DNA from: Zoroaster sp. YZ-2022
Taxonomy: Eukaryota; Echinodermata; Asteroidea; Forcipulatida; Zoroasteridae
Assembly (NCBI GenBank): GCA_029582265.1
Contig: CM055817.1
Location: 27,212,258 to 27,276,257 of the forward strand
Direction: 5' to 3'
DNA: 64,000 nt
Below, one piece after another: positions 1-10,785 of this stretch (the stretch's first letter is position 1; each line of letters starts with the position of its first letter). Made by a program: the position numbers and the translations under genes. The notes beneath the pieces are model-generated. The model saw nothing but the letters and a program-made list of their open reading frames with translations. It ran no database searches and was not told where the DNA came from.

Positions 1-53
1 TTTTGCGCCGCAAGGCGCAATACGAGGCGCTAGTTTACACGCGTTATTAGGCA

Positions 54-141
54 GTCGATCTCGATTGTATAGATGTAACCAAACATCGTGTACTACACGA
101 TATTTGGTTACAATGGAGCTGCATGTACAATCGAGATCGAC
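54..141. repeat. Short imperfect inverted repeat (hairpin)
   Basis: The left arm (54-69 and 75-92) is the reverse complement of the right arm (92-110 and 126-141). The outer arms, GTCGATCTCGATTGTA and TACAATCGAGATCGAC, pair perfectly. The inner arms carry the GTAACCAAA / TTTGGTTAC pairing. This is typical of a small fold-back or MITE remnant. No target-site duplication could be assigned. Confidence 0.7.
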
Positions 142-163
142 GCTGTTTCGTATATGTGTTGCC

Positions 164-794
164 CGTGGATCGCCAATACGGTCATAAAGAGTAAGTATCT
201 TTTGATAGGTTACTTTTTTGATAGGTTACTTTAAGTTACTTTTTGATAGGATTTCCTGTATTTATCTTCGTGTTTTTATACAAGAAAAAACATGTTTTAA
301 GCTGTCCATTCGTCGTTGCATTGTGCCTGTTTAACTAACAATAACATGGCTAACGTTAGTTAGGCCTACATGAACATACTTTGGACAGTAAACAACTAAC
401 AAAATATGAACAGATGTCACCAAAATGTATTTAGAATATAAATAAGGATAGGAAAATTCAGTTAAGGTTATGGTAATTTTAGTAGAAATTTTATGCCATA
501 TATTTTGTAATTTTGTTTTCTCCAAAATCTTCAGTTTGTGCACAAATTAAATAGGTAGCCTAGTGATTGTTTAGTGCACTTTTCCTTAATTTTGTACCCT
601 TCTCAGATACAAAACTTACATAGACAATTATTTCTCAGGAAAAATGCACAATATTCATGACACAATACATGTACTTGTAGGTATTGCTCCTGAGGCCTCT
701 CTCACTAGACATCTCTCACTATCACATGGAATTATAAGTATAGTGAGTATATGTGACTGGCAATTTCCTTAAATACCTTTCTCTTTAGATGTGA
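164..794. other. AT-rich non-coding, nothing recognised
   Basis: Apart from a short imperfect repeat of TTTTTGATAGGTTACTTT near 195-250, I see no coding signal, RNA gene or named repeat. The small open frames are those expected in AT-rich DNA. Confidence 0.5.
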
Positions 795-801
795 GTTTCA
801 T

Positions 802-1578
802 GAGAACATTTCTTTAATTTATTACACATTGTCAAGAATAATTGTGCAATTTTGAAAACAAATCAATGCCATTTTAAATTTTAATGGTCCAGCTACTCCA
901 AAATTATACACTATGTTCCCATTCACATAAATTAGAACTTATCTGAATTTTCAAATACTTTATTCTTGGTCCATGTACTCATAACACCTTCCTATTATTT
1001 TTACAGCATGTTCACTGTGACATATTATTTTCCTCATTCACATAAATTAGAACTCTGAAATTTCTCTACAATGATAGACCAAAGAATGTAAAAAAAAAAA
1101 AAATTAAAAAAACCACAAATGTGTTGGTTCATCACCAGTGGCAGGACATGCCATCACCAAGAACTTGGGGAAGGGGGCAGACATTTTTCATGCGAGAACA
1201 TTTCTTTAATTTATTACACATTGTCAAGAATAATTGTGTGCAATTTTGAAAACAAACCAATGCCATTTTCAATTTTAATGGTCCAGCTACTCCAAATGAT
1301 ACACTATTTTCCCCATCCACATAAATTAGAACTTATCTGAATTTTCAAATACTTTTATTCTTGGTCCATGTACTTATAACACCTTCCTATTATTTTGTTT
1401 ACAGCATGTTCACTGTGACATATTATTTTCGTCATTCACATAAATTAGAACTTCTCTGAAATTTCTCTGCAATGATAAACCAAAGAATGTAAAAAAAAAT
1501 AAAAACCAAATGTGTTGGTTCATCACCAGTGGCAGGACATGCCATCACCAAGAACTTGGGGAGGGGCAGACATTTTAT
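802..1578. repeat. Tandem duplication, unit about 390 bp
   Basis: The segment starting GAGAACATTTCTTTAATTTA at 802 recurs at about 1192 with the same order of landmarks: GTCCAGCTACTCCAAA, CTTGGTCCATGTACT, an A-run, then GGTTCATCACCAGTGGCAGG. Copies differ by scattered substitutions and small indels. Open frames here are by-products of the repeat. Pieces of the unit recur, partly inverted, near 30060-30240. Confidence 0.8.
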
Positions 1579-1636
1579 TCCAAAATTACCAATTCCAATG
1601 ACATACAGAGAGTACATTTATTATAAATGCAGATTG

Positions 1637-3052
1637 ATTCTGTTTTCTTGTCAACAAAGGATGGGTTCATTTACACTGAAGTAAATTTACTTGTTACATG
1701 TGTCAGACCATGTACACTCATTTCTAGATTGGTTACAAGTAGGTTAAACAGGTCAACAAAGTGGGGGAAGGAAATGTGTAACCACAAAAGTCAAATCATA
1801 AAACCCAACAGACAGTTAAAATAAATATGTATTTCATTGTTTTATTAGCAATTACAAGCACCCATACAACTCTTTGGTTATTTCAATGTCTAACAATTTA
1901 TGTACAAAATGGCATCTGATCTTTAGGTTGTAATTCTGTAGTATGGTTGCAGCTACAGACATTTTGCCAATCATGTGTACAACCTTGAAAATGTAAAAAT
2001 CAATGTAGAATTTGTTTTCAAATTTTATTAATTTTTTTTTTTTGTTATTTGCAGTATAGGTGGAAACAAAGACAGGTTAACAATAAGGAGATTGTTCACA
2101 ATAGGTTCACAATAAGGAGATGCTTGATTACAGTGTGACTATCATTGTCAATTTATCATTATATTTTTGTTATAAACTTAACCTGAAAGTGAAGTATATT
2201 ATAAATAAAGACTAAATTTATTTTTGTACAAGAATTAATACCAAGAGATAAATACCAATGTTGGCTTCATTTAAATCTAAAATTGAAAGTTTTTTCCATA
2301 AACAAAGTGAAAAGGGCAACCAATTATCAGATTTGATCTGGTGGATATATATTCCGTTTTCTTGTCAACAAAGGATCATGGTTGGGTTCATTTACACTGA
2401 AGTCATTTTACTTGTTACATGTGTAAGACCATGTACACTCATTTCTAGATTGGTTACAAGTAGGTTAAACAGGTCAACAAAGTGGTTGCAATTGATTGTG
2501 GGGAGGAAGTGTGTAACCACAAAAGTCAAGTCATGAAATCCAACAGAGAGTTAAAATAAATATGTATTTCATTGCTGTATTAGCAATTTACAAGCACTCA
2601 TACAACTATTTGATTATTTCAATGTCTAACAATTTATGTACAAAATGGCATCTGATCTTTAGGTTGTAATTCTGTAGTATTGATGCAGCTACAGACATTT
2701 TGCCAATCATGTGTAGAACCTTGAAAATGTAAAAATCAATGTAGAATTTGTTTTTAAATTTTATACATTATTTTTAAATTATTTGCAGTACAGGTGTAAA
2801 CAAAGACAGTTTATAAGCATGTCACAATAAGGAGATGCTTGATTACAGTGTCACTATCGTGTCAATTGATCATTATATTTTTGTTATAAACTTTACCTGA
2901 AAGTAAATAAAGTATAAATTTATTTTTATACAAGACTTAATACCAAGAGATAAATACCAATGTTGGCTTTATTTAAATCTAAAATTGAAAAGTTTTTCCA
3001 TAAACAAAGTGAAAAGGGCAACCAATTATCAGATTTGATCCAGTGGATATAA
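1637..3052. repeat. Tandem duplication, unit about 710 bp, of a dispersed repeat
   Basis: CTTGTCAACAAAGGAT with the following AGACCATGTACACTCATTTC recurs at about 1640 and 2352. GATAAATACCAATGTTGGCTT recurs near 2245 and 2948. The two units run head to tail. A single copy of the same sequence lies inverted at about 28487-29965, including the flank 3053-3520 that follows the second unit here. No coding potential was seen, so this is a dispersed, probably non-autonomous element. Confidence 0.8.
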
Positions 3053-3520
3053 TTACATTTAATTTTTGTTTAAATTGGGAATTATTTACTTTTTGACAAA
3101 AACTCTTCTGCGGGGGGGCAATGGAAGATAGAAAGCATGGATGCAAGCTTTCTTCCAACTTTATCATGTAGTAGTGATAAGCTTGTTTTCTAATGAAAGC
3201 CTAATTAGCTGAAGGAAAGTAAAGGGGAAATATTTATATGGTCTTCCCTGCTTCAGTGTCTTCAGTAACCCCTGACTGCCCCAAACAATTTAACCCACAC
3301 TTCCTGCTCTTTGAATTTGCAGCCAAGTTTAATCCAGTTACTATACATGTAGTCCCCTTCTATCCTAAATCAACTTTGTGACTTTATGCCTATAATAACG
3401 TTGAATAGGTTAATCTGGCTACCTACAACCCTGGCAAACTATTTTCATATGAGTGATTTTTAATGTTGATTTATCATCTAGCATGGTTTTGGAAAAGCAT
3501 GTGTTGGGCTAGTGTCAATA
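3053..3520. repeat. Flank shared with an inverted copy at 28.5-29.1 kb
   Basis: Landmarks such as GCATGGATGCAAGCTTTCTT, ACTTTATCATGTAGTAGTGA, TTTCTAATGAAAGCCTAATTAG and the later CATGGTTTTGGAAAAGCATG are found as reverse complement at 28520-29120. It is part of the same dispersed element as 1637-3052. No gene is seen here or in the following stretch to 4070. Confidence 0.7.
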
Positions 3521-4072
3521 TTTAAAATAAAAACATTGTGTTCCAAGTCACACTTGTTAATTTCTAATTTACTGCTTAAATCTCACAACATTTCCAAGTT
3601 CAACAGCCAATATCTCAAGAACTAAATGACCTATTAGAAAACAAAAAACACAATTGAATTCCTTACATTAATAGCTTGTAATTCTTGTGATTCTTGAGTT
3701 ACCATAAATGGTTGCCAATGGTCTAATTAGTGGCACACAAAGTAACGATTTTTCTTAATTTTAAAAGGTCATTTCTCATAGCTTCAATTTAATGTATAAG
3801 TTGACTTATATGTTATTTTTTCATAATCATGAGGAGGTCATATATGACCTTCAAACCACCTAATCTGACCTTTACTTCCTGTCCAAACAGTAAGTTCAAA
3901 TTCAACACATTCTAACGCAAAATTGATATGTCTTTTGAATATGAAATTGATAGTTATTATAAAAGATGACAAACCCTTGCACAATATAATATTTACATCA
4001 TCGTTGAAAATTTGATTGAACCGGAAGTGGACTCGAACACCGTGTGTTTGTTCTAACAAACACTTAAGCTCT

Positions 4073-4318
<246 letters not shown>

Positions 4319-5359
4319 CATTTTCAGAGGCCTATATCTCGAAATTGGGTGAATGATATTTTGCTGCAAATTGTTACACAGGGTGAATGACACCCATTCT
4401 GCTAGAATCTGCAAAAATATTTGTTGTGTGTTCATAACTCCTATAGAGGTATGTCAGAGAAAAAACAGCAAAATCCGAGTCGGTCACTGACAACTTTTCA
4501 AAAATATAGGTGATATATTTATGATAGTGTTGTACATAATTGTTTTTTTCAATTTTAGCTTTTTGTCTCTAAGATCAGATCACTTAAAGAGAAAAGGTTT
4601 CACGACTGTTGATACAGCGACGGAAATTAGATTTTATTTGTATAGCCTATCTGATAGAATGCTATATCGTTGTTTACTCGGTTTGTCCTTGTTAGTGGGA
4701 TACCCTGTTGTCACTTGGAACCACTTTAGAAACACCTACATAAACGGTCTATGTAATGCAAGTTTCATGCAAATAGGCTCACCTATGCTTCTTGACAGTT
4801 TATTAAATAAAATGGCGCGAATTATATTTTTGACGTAAAGTAAAATGTGTACTGTTAACTGTAAAGGTCAAGCTTATCAGGCCTTGACACATGAGGGCGC
4901 TGTTTTGTGAGAACACTGCAAAAAATTCAGTGTCACAGCAGCACTGAAGGGACACCAGGTCAAATCTCCATTTTTTCAAATACTTCAATAAACTACTATG
5001 CTAGAAGAGGTTGAAAGGTTGTAAAGACTCCTGACGTACCAAATTTGCAGCCTCTAAATACGACGTTGGTGGTTCAGGGTCGGTCATAGAAATTGGATCT
5101 AGTCAAAAGCTTGTATACAGTAACCCGCGGTCACTGGTAAAATCATGCTTTCCCTAAAATAATGGATCTAAAACCTTTTTTCCATAATAACTGTTGAGGG
5201 ATTACAAATTGTAATCAACACTTTCATAGTAATAATTATATGCGCCATGTTTTTGTTTATTTCGAATACTTGTTGCCGTCTGCGACACTGCACTCAAACT
5301 TCACACGTGCATCATTTTTTGAAGGGGATCACGGCAATATACCGAAACATGGCGGTGGG
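4319..5359. other. Non-coding stretch, nothing recognised
   Basis: Both strands were read. The 105-residue open frame at 4521-4838 (plus) has no recognisable domain and no convincing splice or start context. No RNA gene or named mobile element was seen. Confidence 0.45.
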
Positions 5360-5484
5360 CGTTTTTTTTCCAGGACGAACATGGGCAATTTTTGAAAGAA
5401 AAAAAAACGTTTGGTTGAAAGACGACAAGTTTTAAAAAATGGGAATATCATAGAAATTGCCCACGTTCGTCCTGGGAAAAAACG
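5360..5484. repeat. Fold-back element with about 30-bp arms
   Basis: The left arm (5360-5392, CGTTTTTTTTCCAGGACGAA onward) pairs with the right arm (5454-5484, ending CGTTCGTCCTGGGAAAAAACG). A loop of about 60 bp lies between. This is a MITE-like hairpin. Confidence 0.8.
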
Positions 5485-5712
5485 AACAGCCACACAGACA
5501 AATACCTAACTGAACTCCGTACAGGCAACAGTGCAACAAATTGTTGATGCCCAATTGACCATAGAGTAGACCATTTGGAACGCGACTGTATGGTAAAGGC
5601 ACGTTGTGCTGTATTTCGGGTTGCCGCGTGCGCTAAGGTTGCCCTGTGGTCACCAAACACCAAGCTTATTCACTGACGACACATCTACGCTATTGCTGTA
5701 GCTATAGTAAGA

Positions 5713-6056
5713 TAGTGCCAACAAAATAAATTTCCAATCCGTTATTACGGATTCACAATCCGTTAATACGGATTGGCAATCCGTTATTATTATTATTACG
5801 GATTGGCAATCCGTTATTACGGATTGCGAATCCGTTATTACGGATTCGCAATCCGTTATTACGGATTCACAAAAAAGACTAAATACCTGGGTATATCGAG
5901 AATTTCCGGTCACGATAGCTCTTCAGTCACTCGGTCACGTTGCAACCAGGCAGAGCGACCTGGAAATAGCGCCCTCGAGGGACCCCTTTGTGAATCCGTA
6001 ATAACGGATTGCCAATCCGTAATAACGGATTGGAAATTTATTTTTTGTTGGCGCTA
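5713..6056. mobile_element. Palindromic MITE with internal array of AATCCGTTATTACGGATT units
   Basis: The ends are inverted copies: TAGTGCCAACAAAATAAATT on the left and AATTTATTTTTTGTTGGCGCTA (reverse complement) on the right, each flanked by TA. Inside each end lie 18-bp perfect palindromes (AATCCGTTATTACGGATT and close variants): about six between 5737 and 5870, and two between 5993 and 6031. A unique core at about 5880-5990 separates them. TIRs plus TA flanks suggest a non-autonomous Tc1/mariner- or Harbinger-type element; the superfamily is an inference. Its right end is only about 40 bp upstream of the transporter start codon at 6097. Confidence 0.8.
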
Positions 6057-6096
6057 ATGGGCTTTCGTACTATAGAGAATTCCACTGTGTTTTAAA

Positions 6097-6289
6097 ATGG
6101 AAACGAATCCAGCTGGTCGTCGTCGCCGCTGGTATGCAGTTCTTTGTATGCATGTGACCCTTATGCTGTGGTCAGGAATCATGAAATGTCTTGGAGTGAT
6201 GCTACCAACATTCATGGAGCAATTAACAACGCAAACATGGCTGATTGGATGGATAATAGCAATCATCTTGGGTGTCTTCAATGTCATAG
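6097..6289 (+). CDS. Monocarboxylate transporter-like protein, first coding exon
   Basis: The exon encodes 64 codons plus one base and ends at a GT donor (CATAG|GTAGGAAC), so the exit phase is 1. An N-terminal basic cytoplasmic patch (GRRRRW, residues 7-12) is followed by a hydrophobic first membrane segment (about 13-38), a short loop, then TWLIGWIIAIILGVFNVIG starting the second. This is the layout of the first two helices of SLC16-type members of the major facilitator superfamily, which carry monocarboxylates or related organic acids across the plasma membrane. The motif GVMLPTFMEQ before TM2 is typical. The start is the first in-frame ATG after a stop and lies about 40 bp from a MITE. Later exons are not present: the 500-N gap begins 76 bp downstream, so the gene is truncated by the scaffold join. 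The substrate cannot be told from this exon. Confidence 0.7.
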
Positions 6290-6365
6290 GTAGGAACGTG
6301 ACAATTTCGGCATGGTCATATATGTTTCATGATGTTGCAGTGATTTAAAAACGAAAAATACTGAT

Positions 6366-6865
6366 NNNNNNNNNNNNNNNNNNNNNNNNNNNNNNNNNNN
6401 NNNNNNNNNNNNNNNNNNNNNNNNNNNNNNNNNNNNNNNNNNNNNNNNNNNNNNNNNNNNNNNNNNNNNNNNNNNNNNNNNNNNNNNNNNNNNNNNNNNN
6501 NNNNNNNNNNNNNNNNNNNNNNNNNNNNNNNNNNNNNNNNNNNNNNNNNNNNNNNNNNNNNNNNNNNNNNNNNNNNNNNNNNNNNNNNNNNNNNNNNNNN
6601 NNNNNNNNNNNNNNNNNNNNNNNNNNNNNNNNNNNNNNNNNNNNNNNNNNNNNNNNNNNNNNNNNNNNNNNNNNNNNNNNNNNNNNNNNNNNNNNNNNNN
6701 NNNNNNNNNNNNNNNNNNNNNNNNNNNNNNNNNNNNNNNNNNNNNNNNNNNNNNNNNNNNNNNNNNNNNNNNNNNNNNNNNNNNNNNNNNNNNNNNNNNN
6801 NNNNNNNNNNNNNNNNNNNNNNNNNNNNNNNNNNNNNNNNNNNNNNNNNNNNNNNNNNNNNNNNN
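6366..6865. other. Assembly gap of exactly 500 N
   Basis: The run of N is exactly 500 bases, as is the second gap at 41449. A fixed size indicates a placeholder set by scaffolding software, not a measured gap. Sequence on the two sides need not be contiguous. Confidence 0.95.
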
Positions 6866-7207
6866 TAAAGTCTTTTCGGTCAAATATAACACCCAAATTA
6901 CGTGCTTGTGATGGGGGGTTATTCAAGAGTCACCAATTGTAATAAATGGAAGAGAAACTTTAGACAATTGCTGACGTAATCCAAATAGAACAAATTCTGT
7001 TTTTTCGTCGTTTAATTTCAGGAAGTTTTGTCTCATCCAACTTCGAATCTCTTGAATACATTTCTCCAGTGTTGTAATGCAGGAATCGGCAGGTTCTTGA
7101 GAAAATTTAAAAGTAATGTAAAGCTGCGTGTCATCAGCGTAGACATGGTAATTTAAATTATACTTCAAAATGATATCACGAACTGAAACGTATAAACAGT
7201 AAACCAC
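6866..7207 (-). pseudogene. Non-LTR retrotransposon reverse transcriptase fragment (CR1/L2-like)
   Basis: The minus-strand frame contains the RT palm motif YADDTQLY, followed by a stretch with CIQEIRSWMRQNFLKLNDEK and EFVLFG, as in the CR1/L2 group of non-LTR retrotransposons. At about 6923 the frame shifts and continues as SQARNLGVIFDRK, another conserved RT block, before the contig ends at the gap. Only about 115 codons from the palm to the thumb are present. The 5' part (endonuclease, fingers) and 3' end are absent. It is a truncated copy at a contig end, a common place for an assembly to break. Confidence 0.85.
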
Positions 7208-8385
7208 TGTGGGCCGAGCAAACCGAAGTTAGGTACTATTTTAAATCGGGATTTCGTTACGTAGCGTGAAAACAGACACTGTATCGATGGATTTTGCGTG
7301 ACGTTGCATCCTTTACCGGTGCTTGATCGATCTTCCCTACCACCAACTTAGCATCAGAAGGGAAAACGTCCGCACGTCCTATTTTGTTGCATAGGCACGA
7401 GGGTTTCAAACGTGAAAGCGGAAATCGAGGTCAGTTTTTAAAAAATTCTTTTGACCAAGATTTGCGAGAGTGTTTACAATTTACAAAATATAAATAAGCT
7501 TTTATTAAGTCAAACCATATTCAATGGATGAAATTTATTAAAACAACACAATAAAGTTCTTTTCATAAGGCGACACTATTACACGTTGTAAATGCTGTAC
7601 TAGGTGCCTGCAAATTAAGATTCTCGCGAAAACTCGTACGTTCTCGAGGTCAACTTACACAGTCTATCGGCATAACCTGTGCTTCAATAACTCTAAGCTA
7701 TTAGCCTAACCCAGCTAGGTTATACTGACTACAGTTATGGGCAATTATCCAAGTCAAGTCTGTCATGTTAACAATAAAAGCTACTTGAGATCTAAGGGTC
7801 TTTGTGCTGAGTTGGGATTACACATATAAATATATATAGGCCTCTGGAGCCCTTATGATGTACTTGATACGCGGCAGAGATGCACCACCTCCCATTGTGT
7901 CTTCATTGGAATCTTTGGAATTCCTTTATTGGAGGCGGAGAGATCCGTTAACAATAGAACAACAGTGTGTTAAGTGTATAGAGACATTGGGGTAGGGTAC
8001 ATTGCTGGCCGGATCAGGGGACTAAGATGTATCCCCCAAAATCGTAATTTATTTGTTTTTAAGGGAAAGAGGAGAGAGAGACTAAAGGGAGAGAGAGGGG
8101 GGAAGGAGGGAGACACTGTTCCCTTACTGTGCTTTGTTTTTCTCTCCCTTTGGTTATTTCATTGTAATTTTGTTACTACTAAAAAATATTTGTTTTTGAT
8201 TCTCAGCCCCCTAAAAAAAGAATTCAGGATCCGCCCACTTAGGTAGCACTTTGCCGCATATCGAGCATGAGCCAATATCTCAAAGGCTTGGCTGTACCAT
8301 GACTTTGGCCCTCGCCATACTGTAATTGTTATTGTACACAGGAACCTGACAGCGTGCTTGAGGAAGGTCTATGCCGAATTAATAC
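7208..8385. other. Probable intron or intergenic DNA with a purine-rich tract
   Basis: I looked here for the missing C-terminal kinase exons (HRD and DFG motifs) of the receptor encoded upstream on the minus strand and found none. A GA-rich run lies at 8062-8116. Otherwise no repeat or gene was recognised. Confidence 0.4.
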
Positions 8386-8494
8386 CTTTGTCAGTGCAGC
8401 TTCGAGTAGCTGGATGTCATGGGTGTTTCTGCAGTGTCTTACAAACATCTAACTCTTTCATAGAACCGAGTGACGTCATTTGTTGACACGGAAG
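8386..8494 (-). CDS. Tyrosine-kinase-like exon: helix C to subdomain IV
   Basis: The exon starts after a good acceptor (TTGTTTCAG|CTTCC) and ends at a donor (ACAAAG|GTATTA). It encodes a helix C-like segment, TNDVTRFYERV, then HDIQLLEAALTK, the counterpart of the HPNI..LLG.CTK block of receptor tyrosine kinases. A one-base frame change lies near 8440 (GTTAGATG); one extra A restores a single frame. With that base, the entry phase (1) matches the exit phase of the exon at 8684-8881. This is the N-lobe of a kinase that phosphorylates tyrosines in the cytoplasm. The next exon, with the catalytic HRD and DFG loops, was not found before the gap at 6866. An alternative without the donor runs to a stop at 8329. 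Confidence 0.6.
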
Positions 8495-8683
8495 CTGAAA
8501 CAATATTACAAAAACAAAAGTCAAATAACAATTTTTAAAGAGAGAGTGTGTACATCTCTAGGATTTCACAAATAATTGCCCTTTCACAAAATAACGGCAA
8601 AATGAACCAATGTTATTCCTTTGGTTTTCCATAGAGAAACCATCTCATCGGCCCAGCCTTGCTGGCTTCACCCACGGCCTCAC

Positions 8684-8881
8684 CTTTCAGCAGCATTTTG
8701 ACGGCAACGATGTCTGTCTTTCCCTTTGCACCGTCCGGTGGCCCTTGCCCGGTACCACACCGAACGACCCTCTCCTTAAGCACATCAAGCAGTTTGATTT
8801 GCTCCCGGGAAAAGCTACCATCGACCGGTGGTGCGTATTCTTTAGCCTTGCTTCAGAAATCGAACGTTTCTCCAGAGAGCT
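8684..8881 (-). CDS. Tyrosine-kinase-like exon: juxtamembrane, shortened glycine loop, VAVK lysine
   Basis: The exon is bounded by an acceptor (CCATTACAG|AGCTC) and a donor (CTGAAAG|GTGAGG). The translation has REQIKLLDVLKERVVRCG followed by GKTDIVAVKMLLKG. These match beta strands 1-3 of receptor tyrosine kinases. The ATP-anchoring lysine of VAVK is the codon at 8697-8699. The glycine loop normally reads G-x-G-x-x-G between LLDVL and VVRC; here KER follows directly, about four residues short, with no glycine pair. One frame change near 8847 (GCAAGG, probably GCAAAGG) joins SLEKRSISEA to the rest. It lies between the ectodomain and juxtamembrane exons (9.8-15.4 kb) and the helix C exon, all minus, so one receptor gene is inferred. 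If the loop deletion is real, this may be a pseudokinase. Confidence 0.65.
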
Positions 8882-9032
8882 CTGTAATGGAAACAACATA
8901 TTTTTATTTTAGAAGTACAAAACACATACATTCAAAACACAGAACACAGAACGCAAAGTGTCTGCGAAAGTTATTGATAATTTTATTTTATTTTTTATTT
9001 ACTTTGTACATAAATTTCTTGTGTGATATACG

Positions 9033-9242
9033 TAGACCTTTATGCATATGACGTCGGGGCAAAAGGAAGGTCGCCTTCTATCAGAGGAAGCTAGAAAGAG
9101 AAGGTCACTGATTGGTTCATGTATGGCGCGCTGTGCGTTGCGTGTACGCACAGCGCGCATACATCAAAATCAATGAGTGACCTTTCCTCTAGCCTCTGAT
9201 GGAGGGCGATATTCAGTTGTGACATCATATGCATAGGGTCTA
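9033..9242. mobile_element. Fold-back MITE with about 95-bp arms
   Basis: The ends read TAGACCTTTATGCATATGA and TCATATGCATAGGGTCTA. The centre is a near-perfect palindrome, ATGTATGGCGCGCTGTGCGT, with its complement after a 7-bp loop. A related piece with the same end (TAGACCTTATGCATA) and the same core (CATGTATGCGCGCTGTG) occurs at 61443-61530. It lies in the inferred intron between the juxtamembrane and first kinase exons. Confidence 0.8.
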
Positions 9243-9339
9243 TATAAAATAAAAATATCTAAAAACGCATGCAATGATGTGAATTCATTCTACGTGAAAT
9301 ACATGCTTGTTTGTTACGTGGGGCGTATCCAGTACCGGT

Positions 9340-9770
9340 AGTGTTGGGTTAACAAGTTAGTTCGCTAACCGTTTAATCGAATATTTCACGGTCCGGTTAA
9401 CCGGTTAACCGAAAGTCGGCACCCACGCCCACACAACTAGATTGTTGGCAAATGACACAATGTGTATTAATTTTAATCAAAAAGCATCAATAAACTTCCC
9501 GTAATGATTGTTTTAAAACTAATAGAGGCAAAAAAAGAAAGCCTAGAACAACAAAATTGGTTGGTAAATTCCCCCAGATTGTTGGTTTCTGGTTAGCCGG
9601 TTAGCAAATGTATAAACGGTTAAGTGCAGTACCATTCGCTCAACCGGCGCAGTGCGAATACCAGTCGGTCAACCTCAGGTTAGTGCAGTATAAGTCAGTT
9701 AGCAGGTTAGTGCAGTATAGTCCATAACCGGTTAGCAGGCAAGTCGGTTAACCGGTTAACCGTCCCAGGA
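9340..9770. mobile_element. hAT-like non-autonomous element rich in CGGTTAACC
   Basis: The left end is TAGTGTTGGGTTAAC and the right end GTTAACCGTCCCAGGATTA. Both terminal regions are packed with GGTTAACCGGTTAACCG motifs (9390-9412, 9590-9760). GTGTTGGG termini with subterminal repeats are common in hAT transposons; that assignment is an inference. No transposase frame is visible. A related motif set flanks the fold-back at 17570-18470. Confidence 0.6.
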
Positions 9771-9780
9771 TTAGTATCCA

Positions 9781-10096
9781 GAATGGCAAAAAAGGTGGGA
9801 ACTCTATGTAACAAAGGGGCGCACATGAACAAGTCTAGCAAATTCTCAAATAATAGTGATCCAAAAGGGACATCCCTCTCCTGTTTGGTTCCACCAAATT
9901 GCGTTACCATTTCCATTTGCAAGCAGCGGCTTGCACCTGGCCTCCGTGCGGTCTGTTCTCCCGCCTCCTGGTCTTTCGTATCAGCAGTGAAAGAGTGGCT
10001 ATTTCACGAACTGTGTGTAATGATGCAGCTCACTATGAGAACCCAGTGACAACAGCTGCAACACAGATATGCAAACGATCAATACCATGAAACCTG
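9781..10096 (-). CDS. Candidate transmembrane/juxtamembrane exon of the receptor (frames disrupted)
   Basis: On the minus strand an acceptor (TTTAATGTTGCAG|GTTTC, 10096) opens into FMVLIVCISVLQLLSLGS, a hydrophobic run. After a frame change comes IATLSLLIRKTRRREN, a run ending in a basic stop-transfer-like cluster. A third frame stays open to the hAT-like element at 9770, ending LLHRVPTFFAILDT. No single frame spans the region, so either several bases are missing or only part is exonic. Position and strand fit the membrane-spanning part of the receptor encoded by 8386-15388. The start of this block is homologous, in inverted orientation, to 16980-17050. Assignment rests on hydrophobicity and gene order only. 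Confidence 0.3.
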
Positions 10097-10785
10097 CAAC
10101 ATTAAACAAAACATGTATTCCATGCGTTATAAAAGACCAAATCGCAATGTCGACCACACACACGTCGGGTACACTCCACTAAATTGTGAGAAATTCATGC
10201 GCCGAAGCTGTTTATCATAATATCGTATGCCCTCAATTTTTTTTCTTCTGAAAAACAAAAATTTGAAAGGCCCATGACATTTGATGGATTGTGTAAATAT
10301 GGCCTAATATCACTAACCTGGGGTCCTTGACTTCAACTGTGGGTATTTTGGATACACTTAGGTCAGTGGCGTAACTTGGGTCCAATTTACAGGGGGGGAC
10401 TGAGGGTGCACCACTTTTTAGGGGGCAACGGTCAATACTTCGAACATTTTGTATCCTGCAGCCTCAAATCGGGGACCTATTATTTCAAAATTCTGAATGG
10501 GGGTACAGACCTCTCAGCTGGGGGGCACGTGCCCCTCATAGTTACGCTACTGCACCAGGCCCTGAAAAAGTGCGGTCCTAATTTGATTTCAATCGTGAAA
10601 GACTTTTTCCAAAATGGCTGCTTTTCAGCTATTGGTGTGGGCGCGTTTCACACTTTAGAAGGGTGGTTTCCATTGGGATGAGAATAACTCGACGGAAACC
10701 TGGACTTTCCACAATAAATTGAGAAGTAGAAAAGATTTGTATATCGATCAATATTTTTTTTTCTTTTGGTTTTAAAAACTGTACG
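10079..10785 (-). repeat. Segment duplicated in inverted orientation at 16503-17000
   Basis: The blocks GTCGACCACACACACGTCGG, CCTGAAAAAGTG, CAAAATGGCTGCTTTTCAGC, GGGATGAGAATAACTC and ATTGATCGATATA-like sequence occur in both places, reverse-complemented. The copy here carries an extra hAT-like MITE (10364-10552) that is absent from the other copy. The shared segment includes an intron and the beginning of the candidate TM exon, so part of the receptor gene seems to have been duplicated. Confidence 0.8.
10364..10552. mobile_element. hAT-type MITE, 189 bp, with 8-bp target duplication
   Basis: The ends are CAGTGGCGTAACT and AGTTACGCTACTG, terminal inverted repeats of the kind found in hAT elements. 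The paralogous segment at 16505-17000 lacks the insert and shows the empty site. Flanks ACTTAGGT and CACCAGGC are a diverged 8-bp duplication of the empty-site CACTAGGC. No coding capacity. The G-rich interior explains the open frame read here. Confidence 0.85.

Noticed and set aside
6284..6926. Two minus-strand frames of about 200 codons across 6366-6865
   Set aside because: They consist almost wholly of N.
8040..8130. GA-rich tract as a possible regulatory triplex site
   Set aside because: Imperfect, short and without any supporting context.
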